Positions 1 through 11,262 of a DNA stretch of 64,000 nt are shown here, piece after piece. The translations under genes were made by a program, and so were the position numbers. The stretch lies in NCBI RefSeq assembly GCF_027595985.1, contig NC_073313.1, positions 217,126,066 through 217,190,065 of the forward strand, written 5' to 3'. The DNA comes from Sorex araneus (lineage: Eukaryota; Chordata; Mammalia; Eulipotyphla; Soricidae). The notes under the pieces were generated by a model, which was not told the origin of the DNA, ran no database searches, and saw only the letters and a program-made list of their open reading frames with translations. Within the stretch, counting starts at the first letter, position 1; every line of letters starts with the position of its first letter.

Positions 1-1008
1 AATCCAGAAGGCATTCTTCTTTCTTCTTTTGTTGTTTAATAATATGAGAAAATTGAGGAGCTACAAAGTATACTTCTGTCAAAAATCTGGAGTTCACCCT
101 TTGTGTCCCTGTGATGGATTGAGTGGTGGATTCCTATCAAAGAACTAAGCTTCTTTTATAAATACCAAATGAATGTGTTTGACTGAAAGTTAGTACCCTA
201 TTTAGTCAATATTTGAGATGGAGAGAGAGTAATTTCTTGAAAAAACATAAACCTGGACATTTATCAGTTTGAGCAAAAACAAAGCTCCTTAGTGGAGACT
301 ATTTGTGAAATCAGTAATCCTTTCTTTTGTTTAATTTATTTACAAAAAAAACATGCAGTACTTCTGAAAGCAAAATAATTAAACTTACACATTGACAACT
401 AAGAAAATGGATATTGGTCTTTTCATAAATATTGTAGTTTGTTGGATTTAGTACTTGTCTAATGTAATTTTTATTGTGTAAATAAAATATTTTGAAAATA
501 AAACGTTCAAATATTATACAAATTGTCTAAAGGAAAATATTACAATTACTATAGTTAAATAGATAGCAGCCTTTATAAAGAAATGAAGGGTCAAAAATAG
601 TGAAACTGAATGTTTTTTATGCTAGGTTGACCAAGAGTAAAGAGTTGTAGAAATATGTGATAGAATAAAATTTTAAAGTGTATGAACAAAGCATAGTAAC
701 TGGGGTAACAGCAAGATTTGTTGTTCAGATATATCTTGGGGTTCATTGTGATAGAAATATTCCTTTCATTTGGGTAAGACCTTATGTCTCAAATGAGGGT
801 TTTCTGTCCTACAGCATAAAGTTAAAAATGAGAAAGTCTTGCATACATGCTATTTTCTCTAATTCCTAGTTTAAAATATTGAATATGCCACGATGTTATA
901 TTTTGAGGTGACATATTCTAGGCCCTGTCAGAGACATTTAAAATCAGGAGATTTCCTGTTCCATCTAAACAACTAAGAGAGCATATTTCTTATTCCAGCT
1001 AACTAACC
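1..1008. other. AT-rich unique sequence, no feature seen
   Basis: Both strands show only short chance ORFs, no splice-flanked coding block and no recognisable repeat. Probably intergenic or intronic. Confidence 0.6.
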
Positions 1009-1090
1009 TTCACAAGTCATTCAGTCTGTCTGGACCTCTGTTTGCTCATCCATGAAATTATAAAAACAGATTACATAATCTATTTGAAAC
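1009..1090 (+). mobile_element. MIR SINE fragment
   Basis: The stretch reads CAAGTCATTCAGTCTGTCTG, then CTCTGTTTGCTCATCCATGA. This follows the core of the mammalian-wide MIR element (CAAGTCACTTAACCTCTCTG, then a CAGTTTCCTCATCTGTAAA-type block). It is an ancient, strongly diverged fragment without a tail. Confidence 0.6.
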
Positions 1091-1879
1091 CTTTACCTTA
1101 TAAACAAGTCTATAATACCAAAACATGCATCTTTAAAATTAATTCCCAGCACAGACTTTCAGTTCATTTCTGTTTTTTTTGTCAATAAGCTTTAAAAAAT
1201 ATACAATATTCATTAAATTGTGACTATAGAATATTAACATTCCAAGAGTATTTTTTAGGTAAATCTATTTCTCTTACCTAGAAAAAAATATTTTTGGCCT
1301 CAGCTTGTTACTTTGATGATTTTGAATTTTCTATTATGCTTTTGAACACTACTCAATTCTGCATATTCTTTTTGTAGTCCAATAAAATTAAACTAAATAT
1401 ATGTCACTTCTTATGTAGAAACACACAGGCAAATAAACAGTATATAGCTCCATATTTCAGTAGTTTAAACTGAGTTGAAATTATCCCTCATGCTGGCACT
1501 GTAATAGGCTATTGATCTCAGATTGCATTTTCTGTTTCTTTATAATTGAATTTTGTTCCCAAATGAAAGAGCATGTGCATTTTCAGATTGCATTTAGTGA
1601 AATAGAACTGCATCTGGGATCCATTTTATCATGTGCTCAATGGAGGACTAAACATTTCATACAATCATGTATGGAACACTGATTATTTTTGTGAAAAATT
1701 GTCCAAACTTTTAATAAGATATTTCTTTTCCAAAACTCCTACATTTTATATCTTAATTGTTCAAAAAATTCCACATAATATTTAGAAGTCAGAATATATG
1801 CAGAGCTGTTATTTTTCCTGCTATAAACAATAACCTATGAAAGATATTCTACAATTACAGAAATAATCCATTTTATGAG
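1091..1879. other. AT-rich unique sequence
   Basis: No gene or repeat is recognised here. Confidence 0.55.
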
Positions 1880-2235
1880 TTAGGAGATAGTAGAATGGTT
1901 GTGGCACATGCTAGCTAACTTGCATCTCTCTGGGTTCAATTCTGGGTACCACATGGTTTCCTGAACATCACAGTTTGTAGACCTGGATGCCTCCTGCCCC
2001 TACCTGCCCCAAACACACTGCTGGATATTGTCCTGGAGAACCTTAACACCAGCAGGTAGCCCAGGTATTGCTGTAATGTAGTGTCTTCCTTGCAATGGAT
2101 TCCAGCCCAGTTGGCCCAGAATTGCCTGTGGCTACCCTCCCTCTAACCCCCACCTCCCACAAGACCTCCTCAGCACCCCTTGGAAGACTCCCTCAAAACA
2201 CGCGAAAGAAGGACAGAGGGCTTTAAAAAAATACA
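1880..2235 (+). mobile_element. Diverged tRNA-derived SINE plus unclassified GC-rich tail
   Basis: The first 100 bases keep the order of the shrew SINE head: a gagatag-like start, TTGCATCTCTCTGGGTTCAA over the B box, and CCACATGGTTTCC in the body. The next 240 bases are C-rich and do not match the usual SINE body, so this is either a different subfamily or an older insertion next to it. Confidence 0.45.
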
Positions 2236-2625
2236 TCTTCAAACCTGGGAAAGAAGGAGGGTAATTACTTAAGATTTACATTCTGTAAATTTACTTGCTT
2301 TACATTCTGTAAGGTCTTTTGCTCAGAATCCTGAAGGTAATCTCAAGGCATGGTACAATTCATGGTAATAAACAAGCAAAAATGCTTTGAAGACAAACAG
2401 AGGCAAATGGAATCTAATAACTATCAAAGTACAAAGGGAGAATAAGAAAAGACCTAAGGAAGACACACTTCACAAATAGCCAGAATCCATATGGAAAGAT
2501 GACAACAAAGTCCTTAATTTTCATCATTTTACTAAATTTTAATGCTCTGAAATTTTGTTTCTATCACTGACTGAGTATGAGTGTAAGCCAAAATTGTGAT
2601 AAAGGTAGAGTATGAATAAGAAAAA

Positions 2626-2754
2626 CGGCCGACCCGGGTTTAAATCCCAGCATCCCATATGGTCCCCTGAGCACGGCCAGGGGTGATTCCTGAGTGCAGA
2701 GCCAGGAGTAACCCCTGTGCATCGCCAGGTGTGACCCAAAAAGCAAAAAAAAAA
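2626..2754 (+). mobile_element. Shrew tRNA-derived SINE, 5'-truncated, young
   Basis: The copy starts inside the tRNA head at CGGCCGACCCGGGTT and runs to GTGTGACCC plus an A-tail with almost no differences from other fresh copies here. AAGAAAAAC occurs just before the start and again after the tail, a likely target-site duplication. It inserted into or beside an older L1 piece. Confidence 0.85.
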
Positions 2755-2879
2755 AAGAAAAACATGCAATCTTTCAAGAGTTCCTGGTCATTTGTTACCA
2801 GGGCAATGCAAACCAAAACAACTATGATATATTACCTCACACCAGAAAGAATGGCCTATTTTTTTCTTTACTTATCAAC

Positions 2880-3003
2880 TTCCATGTGTGCATTTCAGTC
2901 ATGCAATGATTGAGTTCCCATCCCTCCACCAGTGCCCATTCTCCACCACCAATGATCCCATTATCCCTCCCACCACCCTCATCCCATTCCTCCCCCGCCC
3001 CCA

Positions 3004-3059
<56 letters not shown>

Positions 3060-3165
3060 ACACCCACACACACACCCGCATCTGTGACAGGGCATTCCCT
3101 TTTGATCTCTCTCTCCTTTTGGGCATTGTGATTTGCAATAGAGACATTGAGTGGGAGTGGCCTAT
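2880..3165 (-). mobile_element. L1 3' UTR, 5'-truncated, nested in older L1
   Basis: Read on the minus strand it has the hallmarks of the shrew L1 3' UTR seen many times here: GGGCATTGTGATTTGCAAT in antisense, a purine-rich tract, and TCCCTCCACCAGTGCCCATT in antisense near the end. The purine tract has been replaced by a (CA)n microsatellite. Confidence 0.75.
3006..3077. repeat. (CA)n microsatellite
   Basis: About 26 perfect AC dinucleotides followed by ACCC variants, inside the antisense L1 3' UTR. Confidence 0.95.
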
Positions 3166-3532
3166 ATTTTTTAAAAGAAAGAAAGAAATGAGAAGATCAG
3201 TGTGAATAGCAAAGTGGTAAACAAGGAATCCTTATTATTTATAGGTGGGGATATCATCTGGTTCAACCACTATGAAAAACAGCATGGTGACTTCTCAAAA
3301 AAATTAAGAGAACTTCCATATGACTCAGCAATTCAACTCCTTGTCACCTATCCAAAGAATGCAAAAGCATTGGTTTGAATAGACATTTGCACAGCTATAT
3401 ATAATGCAGAATGATTTACAATAGTCAAGATCTATTAACAACTCAGATGTCCAGTGAGAGTTGAGTTGATATAGAAATTGTGATAGAAGCACACATGCTT
3501 TCTACTCATTTATTAGACAAGATGAAATTGTG

Positions 3533-3702
3533 GGACAGAAATATAGGAGAGTAGGTGGGTACTTACTTTGCATATAAGTGTTATATTTCAATCCCAAGCA
3601 AAACATAGTCCTGAGAACTGCCAGGAGTTATTCCTGAGCACAGAGCAGGGAGTATGTCCTGAGCACTGTTAAATATCACCCAAGAAGCAAACAACAAAAA
3701 AG
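3533..3702 (+). mobile_element. Old shrew SINE
   Basis: Head and body order are kept (CTGCCAGGAGTTATTCCTGA, GCACAGAGCAGGGAGT) with many changes. Ends in an AAGAAGCAAACAACAAAAA tail. Confidence 0.7.
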
Positions 3703-4173
3703 TTGAAATATTGCCTTTGCTGCAACCTGGATCGAACCCTTATTTTACATGTGTTATGTTAAATAAGTTTGAGGGATATGGACAAAGGCTGATAAGCTCA
3801 TTCAAATATATATATATAGGAAAGAAGCAGAGTAGACAATATTCCATGAAAACAAACCCAGAAGTGAAGTTCCCACTGAGGTGGGACTGAGAAGGGGAAT
3901 TAAGTGTATGGGAGGGATAGGACAGACTGTAAGTGACAAAAGAACAGTGGTGGAGAGTATTGGCTTTTTGGTGGTAGTGGAGATCCAGTAACTATGCTCC
4001 AAATGTTAAATAGCATAATGTTAAAGCTATTGCAATCATGTTATCCCAAACTAGCCAACATTAACACTACTGTAGCCATGTTACCTAAAAATTATCTTAT
4101 TTTGTAAAATGTTTGCAGTAAGAGAAATAATATGGAGTATACGACTATTTACAAATATTGTTTTGTTTTCTGA
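3703..4173. other. Unclassified sequence
   Basis: Mostly AT-rich. About 3830-3960 is purine-rich and could be an old L1 3' end, but I could not confirm this. Confidence 0.4.
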
Positions 4174-4990
4174 TGTAGTCAAGTAGATAGGAAAAGGCCC
4201 CCCGACAATATAATTCCTTGGGAAGTAGAAAAAAAAAAGGCCAAGAGCCAAGGCTGTAAAATGACCATCTTGGGGACACAGGAACTAAGGTCTGATAAAA
4301 ACTTTATCAGAAGCTAGCTCAGACCAGAGAAGGCTAGACGCACTCTTCAAAAAGAAGATTGCAGAGGAACAAAGTCAAGAAAAGGAGTTTCAAAGGAGAC
4401 ATCCCACTCTACCCTTGGGACCCATCCTAGCAATGGATTCCTATCTAGGTAGAAAAGCCCCATGTGAGGCAACTTGGAGAAACCCTATAAAATCCAATTT
4501 GAACAAAGGAAGCATGCGCATATCCTGTCTGAACCCATGGTTCTACTAGTGTCCACGTGGCTGAGCACATGGGGTGCCTGAGCAAATTGCTGCCCACATC
4601 TCCCATCTTGAGGTGTGTACTTTCATTCCTTCATATCTAATGCTAGGTTATATACGCTGGCGTGCATATGCTTCTCAAGGCCATGTGCTGTTTGTGTCTA
4701 TGTGGTAAAACACATGTGGTACCTGAGCATATGTGCTACCCTATCTCCCTCTTTAGATTTTACAAAGGCTCTCTCTGCCTTTGGAGAGGCCCGTTCTCTC
4801 CTGAACATTTCGTTCTCTCTCTCTCTTTCTCCACCCCAGCCCCCCTCTGCTGCTGCCCTCCCTTTCCCCAAAGCATCCAAATAAGATCTCCTTTTACTTC
4901 GCTCATCCTCTACTAAAGTTCTTTTCTGAGCGAAAGGCAAGGCCCTGATAGGGCCCAGGATTGGTTTTCCTTTCCTGCAAAGAGAAATTT
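4174..4990 (+). mobile_element. LTR-like block, possible solo ERV LTR
   Basis: The block is more GC-rich than its flanks and has LTR-like signals: TATAAAA at 4486-4492, an AATAAG polyadenylation-like motif at 4880-4885 followed by CTCCTTTTACTT, and a pyrimidine-rich stretch before it. I could not place TG...CA ends or a target duplication, and about 390 bases between TATA and the AATAAG motif is long for an R region. It could be an LTR with an internal duplication or an unclassified repeat. Confidence 0.4.
4514..4752 (+). repeat. Imperfect ~141-bp tandem duplication inside the LTR-like block
   Basis: GTGTCCACGTGG...CACATGGGGTGCCTGAGCA at about 4550-4583 recurs as GTGTCTATGTGG...CACATGTGGTACCTGAGCA at about 4693-4730. 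The preceding GCATATCC/GCATATGC segments also align, giving a period near 141 bases. Confidence 0.65.
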
Positions 4991-6075
4991 CTCCCATCAG
5001 TGAAGGGATAGAAGAAATCTCTTGGCAGAATCTTTGAGAGGAACTGCATGATTTCTCTTTCTTCTTTCTTTGATGCTTATAAAATGTGTTAGCTTCTTTA
5101 CCTGTGTGATTATCAATATTGTTGAATATGCCACTAGTTTGTTTGTTATCACTATCAAGTCTAGTTTCTAGTAAAATCAGTTTTCTCTTCTAGTGATTCA
5201 AGGGGATAGGGATGGAGATGGGGAGGCTTTATGAGAAGGAGATGGGTGGGAGGCTGAAAAAAGAAAGAGAAGTTCCCAAGAAGGTAAAGAGATCAACTGC
5301 TTTAACGTAAGATGGAGATTGAGAAGTTTTCACTTGATTAGGTATAGGAGGTCACTGGGTATTAAAAAATAATTTCTTCCCAAATAATTAGTCACAGAAA
5401 AATAAAAAACCAAGTGTTAACTGTAGCAAAAGTGTTGCCAGTTTTCCACATTTCGTTCAATTTGCAAAACCTTAGCAATTGGCTTCTGCTCCCTGTAATT
5501 TCTGTGTTCCTCTGTCCTTATTTCTTCCTCTCTCCCCGTCACTGCATTCTTGCTTTAGATTCTATCATAGATTTCTCCATTACTTTTCAGTGGAAATTCT
5601 TAAAAGTGAATATAATTTCAACTCATACTTCTTCCTCTTCTCAGCTCATTGCAAATTGACATTTGACCACATCTATCTGCTGCAATGGAGAGACTTTTCA
5701 TAAAAATAGCAGAGTAGTTGTTTTTTTTTTTAACTCTCCTCATAAATCTCTTTAATTTTACATCATGACACAGTGCACAACTATTTACTATTTCATTTGA
5801 TATTAGCCCAGAGAAAATTAAACCTGTCAATCAAACTGAGTGGAATAACAAATATTTTCTTTAGCAGTAAACAGAAACTTGTACACTAAAATTTTTTTTG
5901 TGCTGCTTGCAAATTTTAAAGCTATGCAAAGTATTTTCTGTTTCTATTTTAGATGTAGACAGCTTGCCATTTTTCCTTTTTGGCTTAGTCACATTATTTG
6001 GGTAAAAATATAATGAAATTTTGTTCAACTTCAAACTTGCTTATAACAATACAATAGTATTGAAAACATTCTCCA
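4991..6075. other. AT-rich unique sequence
   Basis: No coding or repeat signal that I recognise. Confidence 0.5.
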
Positions 6076-6425
6076 CACTCTATGACAATTATAGTTGGAA
6101 GTGATTACTCTGGACAAGATCTGGGTGCTGAAAGGAGGTAAGTGATATGCATGATAACGTTTCAGTAGCAGTACTGCAAAGTACAGTACCTAAAAGGAAA
6201 AGAGGAAAAAGAAAAAGACAAAGATAAGAAAAGTGTCATAGAGGCAGGCTCGGAGTGACAGAGATAGAGATGGGGGATTGGAAGGGGGGGCAGGAGGTAA
6301 ATTGGGGACATTGGTGGTGGGAAAATGTACACTGGAGAAAGGATGGGTGCTGGAACATTGTATGACTTAAAATCATGAACAACTTTGTAACTGTATATCT
6401 CACAGTAATTCAATAAGAAAAAAAA
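6076..6425 (+). mobile_element. L1 3' UTR, 5'-truncated
   Basis: Contains the ordered L1 3' UTR landmarks: TGATTACTCTGGACAAGA, an A/G-rich tract, GGGGACATTGGTGGTGGGAA, TGTACACTGGAGAAAGGATG, GGAACATTGTATGACT, AACTTTGTAACTGT, and a terminal TTCAATAAGAAAAAAAA tail. No ORF2 remains. Confidence 0.8.
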
Positions 6426-6935
6426 TCTCCCATGGTGTATGATATAATGATATGTTAGAATTAATATATGTATTGATTCATTCATATATATTTATTATGA
6501 AATAATCATCAAATAGGCTTACTTAGCATCTATCACCTCATAGAGTTAGCACATTTCTTCCTTGGCATGAGAACACTAGATGATAATTGCTCTCTTATTA
6601 AATTTACAAAAAGAATACGGTATTGTTAGCTTTTGACATTCTGACATTGTAACAATTTGTCCTGGTCCTGGGTTTTCAGCAAGGCATCCACAACTTCAAT
6701 AAAAGTGGAATTTCAAGAGAAGTTAACCAGACTCAGAAAGAAAAAAAGTTATTGAAGACTAACATGTAGCTCTCAACTATTCATTTTCTAAGGAAAGATG
6801 TTTTAAAAAATAACAAAAATAATAACTAAATCATCACATACTATCTCCATTGTCTGTAATGTCAAAAGAGTATGTCATAAGGGAAAAGGCCATATTCTCA
6901 GAGTAAAGGAGAAAATTATTTTTTCCCTCCAAGCT
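6426..6935. other. AT-rich unique sequence
   Basis: No feature seen. Confidence 0.5.
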
Positions 6936-7165
6936 GTGCTCAGGAAGCCAGGGGATTCTTGACCAAGCAGGTAGAATTCGAAGTGCTGCATGGGGGTAGA
7001 GTGCTAGAATTTACCCAGACCACTCAGATGGTCGCTGGGGAATCTCCAGAGCTGCAACTAGTAATACTCAGGCGGCCATGTGATAACTGGTTTTGAACTG
7101 AAGTTGGCCACGTGCAAGGCATGTGCCTTAACCCTTGGGTTCTCTCTTCCAACCCAAGAATAGGA
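6936..7165 (-). mobile_element. Old shrew SINE, antisense
   Basis: The right half is clear: a TTTTGAACT-type B box in antisense, GGCCACGTGCAAGGCATGTG, then a decayed CTCCAGCCC-type end. The left half is diverged. Confidence 0.55.
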
Positions 7166-9954
7166 TGTTAAGGTGAGTAAACTTGAAGGTTTACTGAATT
7201 GTCCTTATTTTTTTTAGTTTCATCTCTACCAGTAAAACTTAGTTACACACACTTGCATTTTCCCTTGAATTGAGGAAAACTGAATAAAAAATATAACTAT
7301 GTAGGATTAAGATGATGAGACTCTGGGAAAGGAGTAGAAAGAACAAATGAAAGAAAGAAGTTGATGGTGTACTAGGTGATATATCAAAGATGGAGGGAGT
7401 GAAAGGTACTACAAAATTATATTGTGACCTGGTACAGTTTTAATTGTTAATATTTCACCAATTCATTTTATAGCAATTTTTTTGGGACAGCCTATGAAAA
7501 GATTAATGCCTTGTCCTCTTTATCAGTATCAAAAGTCAGATATGCCACTTGCTAAGATCTTGTTCTTATTAGTGATTGATTGCTCCATTTAAAACCAAGC
7601 TGATATAGAGTAAGATTTTGAAGGAGATAAGATGGCTGATTTTAAAGGAGGTTGGGCATTTTAGTTGGTCAGACCACCATCATCTAGACATGCTTAGCTT
7701 TCATAGAAAAATTACCAGGGTTTAAAAAAAGGTTATTGTAGATGTTTTGTTCTTAACTTTGGAGAAAAACTATTTAGCAATTGTGGATTACTGTTACACA
7801 GTTTCTGATTCTCTTCTCTTTCTTTTCCACTGTACTGATAAAAGTAGTATAAGATCTGTTATTTTAAATTGCAGTAAAAAGAGCACAGATGCTTTGTGAC
7901 TTTGGAGATGATATTTCAAAGTTATTCTCAAGACTATGCTTTGTTTAGGAAGGAAGGTGAATTGTTTTCTTTCAAACAGGACATGTGTTCAAAATAGTTA
8001 ATGGCAAATGAGTTCTTTGCTGAATGCTAATCTACAGAATTAATTTAAGATGTTCATCTATGCTTGTAGACTTCTTTTAAATGTCAAAACTAGAAAGGCA
8101 AAACTGGCTCACTCTATTACTAGGTAATAGCTAGTATTGTTTTTGCTGCAAGACATTTAAAATTAATTCTGGAGGCACATTGAAAGAAATTATCAGTTCA
8201 CTTATTATACAATAACTTAGAATGTGAATATCTGAAATAAGAAAAATTAAGTAAACGACTGTGGAGTTATTTGCTGGAATTTACAATCTTACAACAAGAA
8301 AAGGTTTGCAGCTCTGATCGTAAAAGAAATGAGTCATTTAATTTTCTCCTTAGTGCTGGCACACAGTTTTAGCACCCAGTAAGAAATTTGCATGCATTTA
8401 AATATCTTAAGCAATTATTAAGAGGAACTTGCAAGAAATAAATGGCACCTATATTAAAAGGAGATTGGGTTCAAACTGCTAGTGCTTTAAAATTTCCCTG
8501 AGAGCAAATCCAAGTTCAGAATAGTATCAGGGATTTAGTAATAGTTAAAGGGATTTCAACTCTTTAATCCCTTTGTGACAACTATATTAATCTTTTAACC
8601 ATTTTAAAAGGAAACTAATACATTTTTGGCATGAAAATGCTAATGTTGATTCCTATCAGCACTTATGACTGAAATTTAAAATAAATACTTATGAGTCTAA
8701 ATAGTTATTTGATTTATAGTTAGGTATCAATGCAAGAAAAAGTATTTTAAATATGGTAAAGGTATTTTTAAAATAAATTACTGAACTGAATTATAAATTA
8801 GGTGTCAAATGAAAATGCTTATTTTCTTGATCTTTCAAGAATGCAAAAGTATAAGAATACCCTTTTTTGTCATCTGATGTCTTCAGATATCTCAAAGATT
8901 TTCTAGGCTCATCCTAGTTTTGTAAAGGAGCTCTAGCTAGAGATTTAAAGATATAATTAACTTATAAAATAAGTTTCAAGCTCTTCATTATGTTTTACCT
9001 GGAGTTATTATATTATTTAGAGCAAAAATCTCATTAAATTGTATAGGGAGGTCCCAAATAAATAAACAACAGAAGATTTCTAAGAAGGTATCTGAGTGTA
9101 TGTAAAAGAACTAGTAAAAATAGTAGTCAATAAAATAAAGTGTCAAAATCAGGAAAGTCAAAAAATTATATTTAATGACATTGTAAATATTAACTTCAAT
9201 TTTCCTAGATTGACACATGGAATTCTTATTATTTAAAGTAAAAACAAAACATGAAGGATATTTGACATTTTACTTTATTCAATAAGATTTGTATGTGTTC
9301 TGAATCATCTATTATATTTGTGGGGCCAGTTTAAGTACGCATGCTTGTTGACATTAAATACTTAGATAGTTATTATGTTCTTGAAATTCTAGTTACCCAT
9401 CCTGTAGGTAAGTAAATTACAATATAAAACTCCAAAAGGATGAAGTACTGCTGTTAACTCAGCGGTCCAGGACCGAGTCACATAATTTTAAATATATATT
9501 TTATGCTTTTTTCTTATCTCCTGTTGACATTTGTCACCATGTGCTATAGTTTAATAATTTCTTTGGGCTGTTCTTATTTTTTGCACTTTTTCCAACTTGT
9601 TCCTGAATGATATCTCTTAGTTCAAGGGATCCCAAACATCAAACTGAGGACTTATGATGATAGAATTTTAGCACTGGTACTCCCAATCTATTGATATAAT
9701 TATGGGTTTCAAAAAGTGTTTCATATGAAACGGCTATTACTTGTATACAATTGCAGGAAACACTTTGTGGTAATTTATTAGCACTTTGTAACCTTCTGAA
9801 TGATCGCCTGAGTCTGGACTTGTTCCTTCCAATTTGTTCCCTTTTATAAAACAACCAGGGCAAGTATTTTTTGAATAAATTGTTACTTCCTTTGCAAAAT
9901 GCTTCCATGCGTTCTTCTGCACTTAAACTAAAGCCCACCCCCATCTAGGACTGT
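7166..9954. other. Long AT-rich unique interval
   Basis: Nearly 2.8 kb with no SINE or L1 insertion that I can recognise. A 101-codon minus-strand ORF lies at 9639-9944 with no recognised domain and no supporting signals; I treat it as chance. Confidence 0.5.
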
Positions 9955-10124
9955 TGAACAGTGTTTTATCTTTTTCCTGCTTGCCTCTTTGACTTCTGTG
10001 TACCTTTTTCTTTGTTACTTCATCAGTTCCTTTCACTCCAGAGGCGTTTTCTAATCCTCCCTGCTGAAGCACATCCTCTTGCTGCTTTCTTCTCTGACAC
10101 TCAGTTCTTTTCTTTCAATGTTCC

Positions 10125-10245
10125 CATTTAGTTCATGGTTCTATATTCTTTTGTCCCAACTATAAAACTTACTGAGGGCAAGGACTCTGTCTGTTTTGTC
10201 CACCAAGGTATTTTCAGCACTTAGTGATGTAGTGAATCTGACTAA
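10125..10245 (+). mobile_element. L2-like LINE 3' fragment
   Basis: ACTGAGGGCAAGGACTCTGT followed by TTTTCAGCACTTAGTG mirrors the ancient L2 3' end (GAGGGCAGGGACTGTGTCT, then a CAGCACCTAG-type motif). It is a relic shared broadly by mammals, if correct. Confidence 0.5.
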
Positions 10246-10426
10246 ACTCCTGTATGTGGGTCCTTGAGGATTGTATGTCTGATTAGCATCCAAACTCAAG
10301 GTGTTTATGATGTTAATTTTTTCATTTTGCTTTTTAAGTAGATAGGTATGGGTCCCTGCATTATCCTGTGTCCAGAGTTTGGATCTTGTCAGTGGATGAG
10401 CTTATGCCTTGATAACTAGTACTTTA

Positions 10427-10602
10427 TTATTATTATTATTATTATTGAATCACTGTGCGATAGTTACAAAGCTTTCATGTTTAAGTTTCAGTCACACAAT
10501 AATCGAACACTCATCCCTCCATCAGTGTACATTTTCCACAACCAATGTTCTCAGTATTCCCCCTCACCCATCTCACCCCTCCCCCTGCCTCTATGGTAGA
10601 CA

Positions 10603-10661
<59 letters not shown>

Positions 10662-10900
10662 CTTTGGATGGCCAGTACTTTTGATGATTTTATCTCTGAG
10701 GAACTTGTCCCACTATGTACAGGCCTCTTGTGTTCCCCAATATCCATCACATGACTGGTGCTCAGACAGCTGCTGGTCTGAAGTTGTTGCTCTGTCGTCT
10801 GTTGGTGTCCACTATTCTTTGCTCCTTTGGCTTTCCTTTGTTCTTCAGGCATCTATGAGAGCATTGTGCTTTCCTGCCATCTGCCCAGGAAACAGGTCAA
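10427..10900 (-). mobile_element. L1 3' UTR, antisense
   Basis: Opens with the antisense end TTGAATCACTGTGCGATAGT, then TCATCCCTCCATCAGTGTAC and CACAACCAATGTTC. The purine tract of the sense strand is expanded to (GA)n. The last 200 bases are less certain. Confidence 0.75.
10606..10660. repeat. (TC)n microsatellite
   Basis: About 23 CT units at the purine-tract position of the antisense L1 3' UTR. Confidence 0.95.
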
Positions 10901-11247
10901 AGGTTAAAGAGAAAGCTACCTGACCTACGCCTCATTTCATGTGCTTGCTATGTCTGCCTCTATCCATTTCCATTACGTAATTGACCTGACACACCTCATG
11001 TAGGTGAGATTCAAAATGATCAGTTGAATTTATAACATTATCAGGTACCCCTTCTCTGCCTCCCTCTAATTCCAAAGTAACATTGGAATTATAGCATAGT
11101 CTCATGTATATAGTAGATTTTTAATAAATATTTGAGGAATATTATAGCATTTTAATGTGCTCAATAATGGCATCAGAATTGTGAACTTAAAATATTAGTA
11201 AGGTCCAAATTTAAGATGAATTAGAGATAGGAATACAAAAATCTCAA
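10901..11247. other. Unique sequence
   Basis: No gene or repeat recognised. Confidence 0.5.
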
Positions 11248-11262
11248 AAATGGTGGAGTTAA
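11248..11262. repeat. Left target-site duplication of the composite element
   Basis: Fifteen bases matching 12765-12779 at 14 of 15 positions. Confidence 0.6.

Larger units (their letters stand above)
2765..3500 (+). mobile_element. Old L1 ORF2 fragment (interrupted)
   Basis: Two blocks, about 2780-2870 and 3170-3500, match the C-terminal third of L1 ORF2. The first holds GCAATGCAAACCAAAACAAC and TACCTCACACCAGAAAGAAT. The second holds ACTATGAAAAACAGCATGG and CAGCAATTCAACTCCT. Frames are broken, so there is no coding capacity. The gap between the blocks is filled by an L1 3' end on the other strand. Confidence 0.7.

Noticed and set aside
9639-9944. 101-codon minus-strand ORF as a host exon
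   Set aside because: No recognised domain, no convincing splice sites; length is possible by chance in 64 kb.
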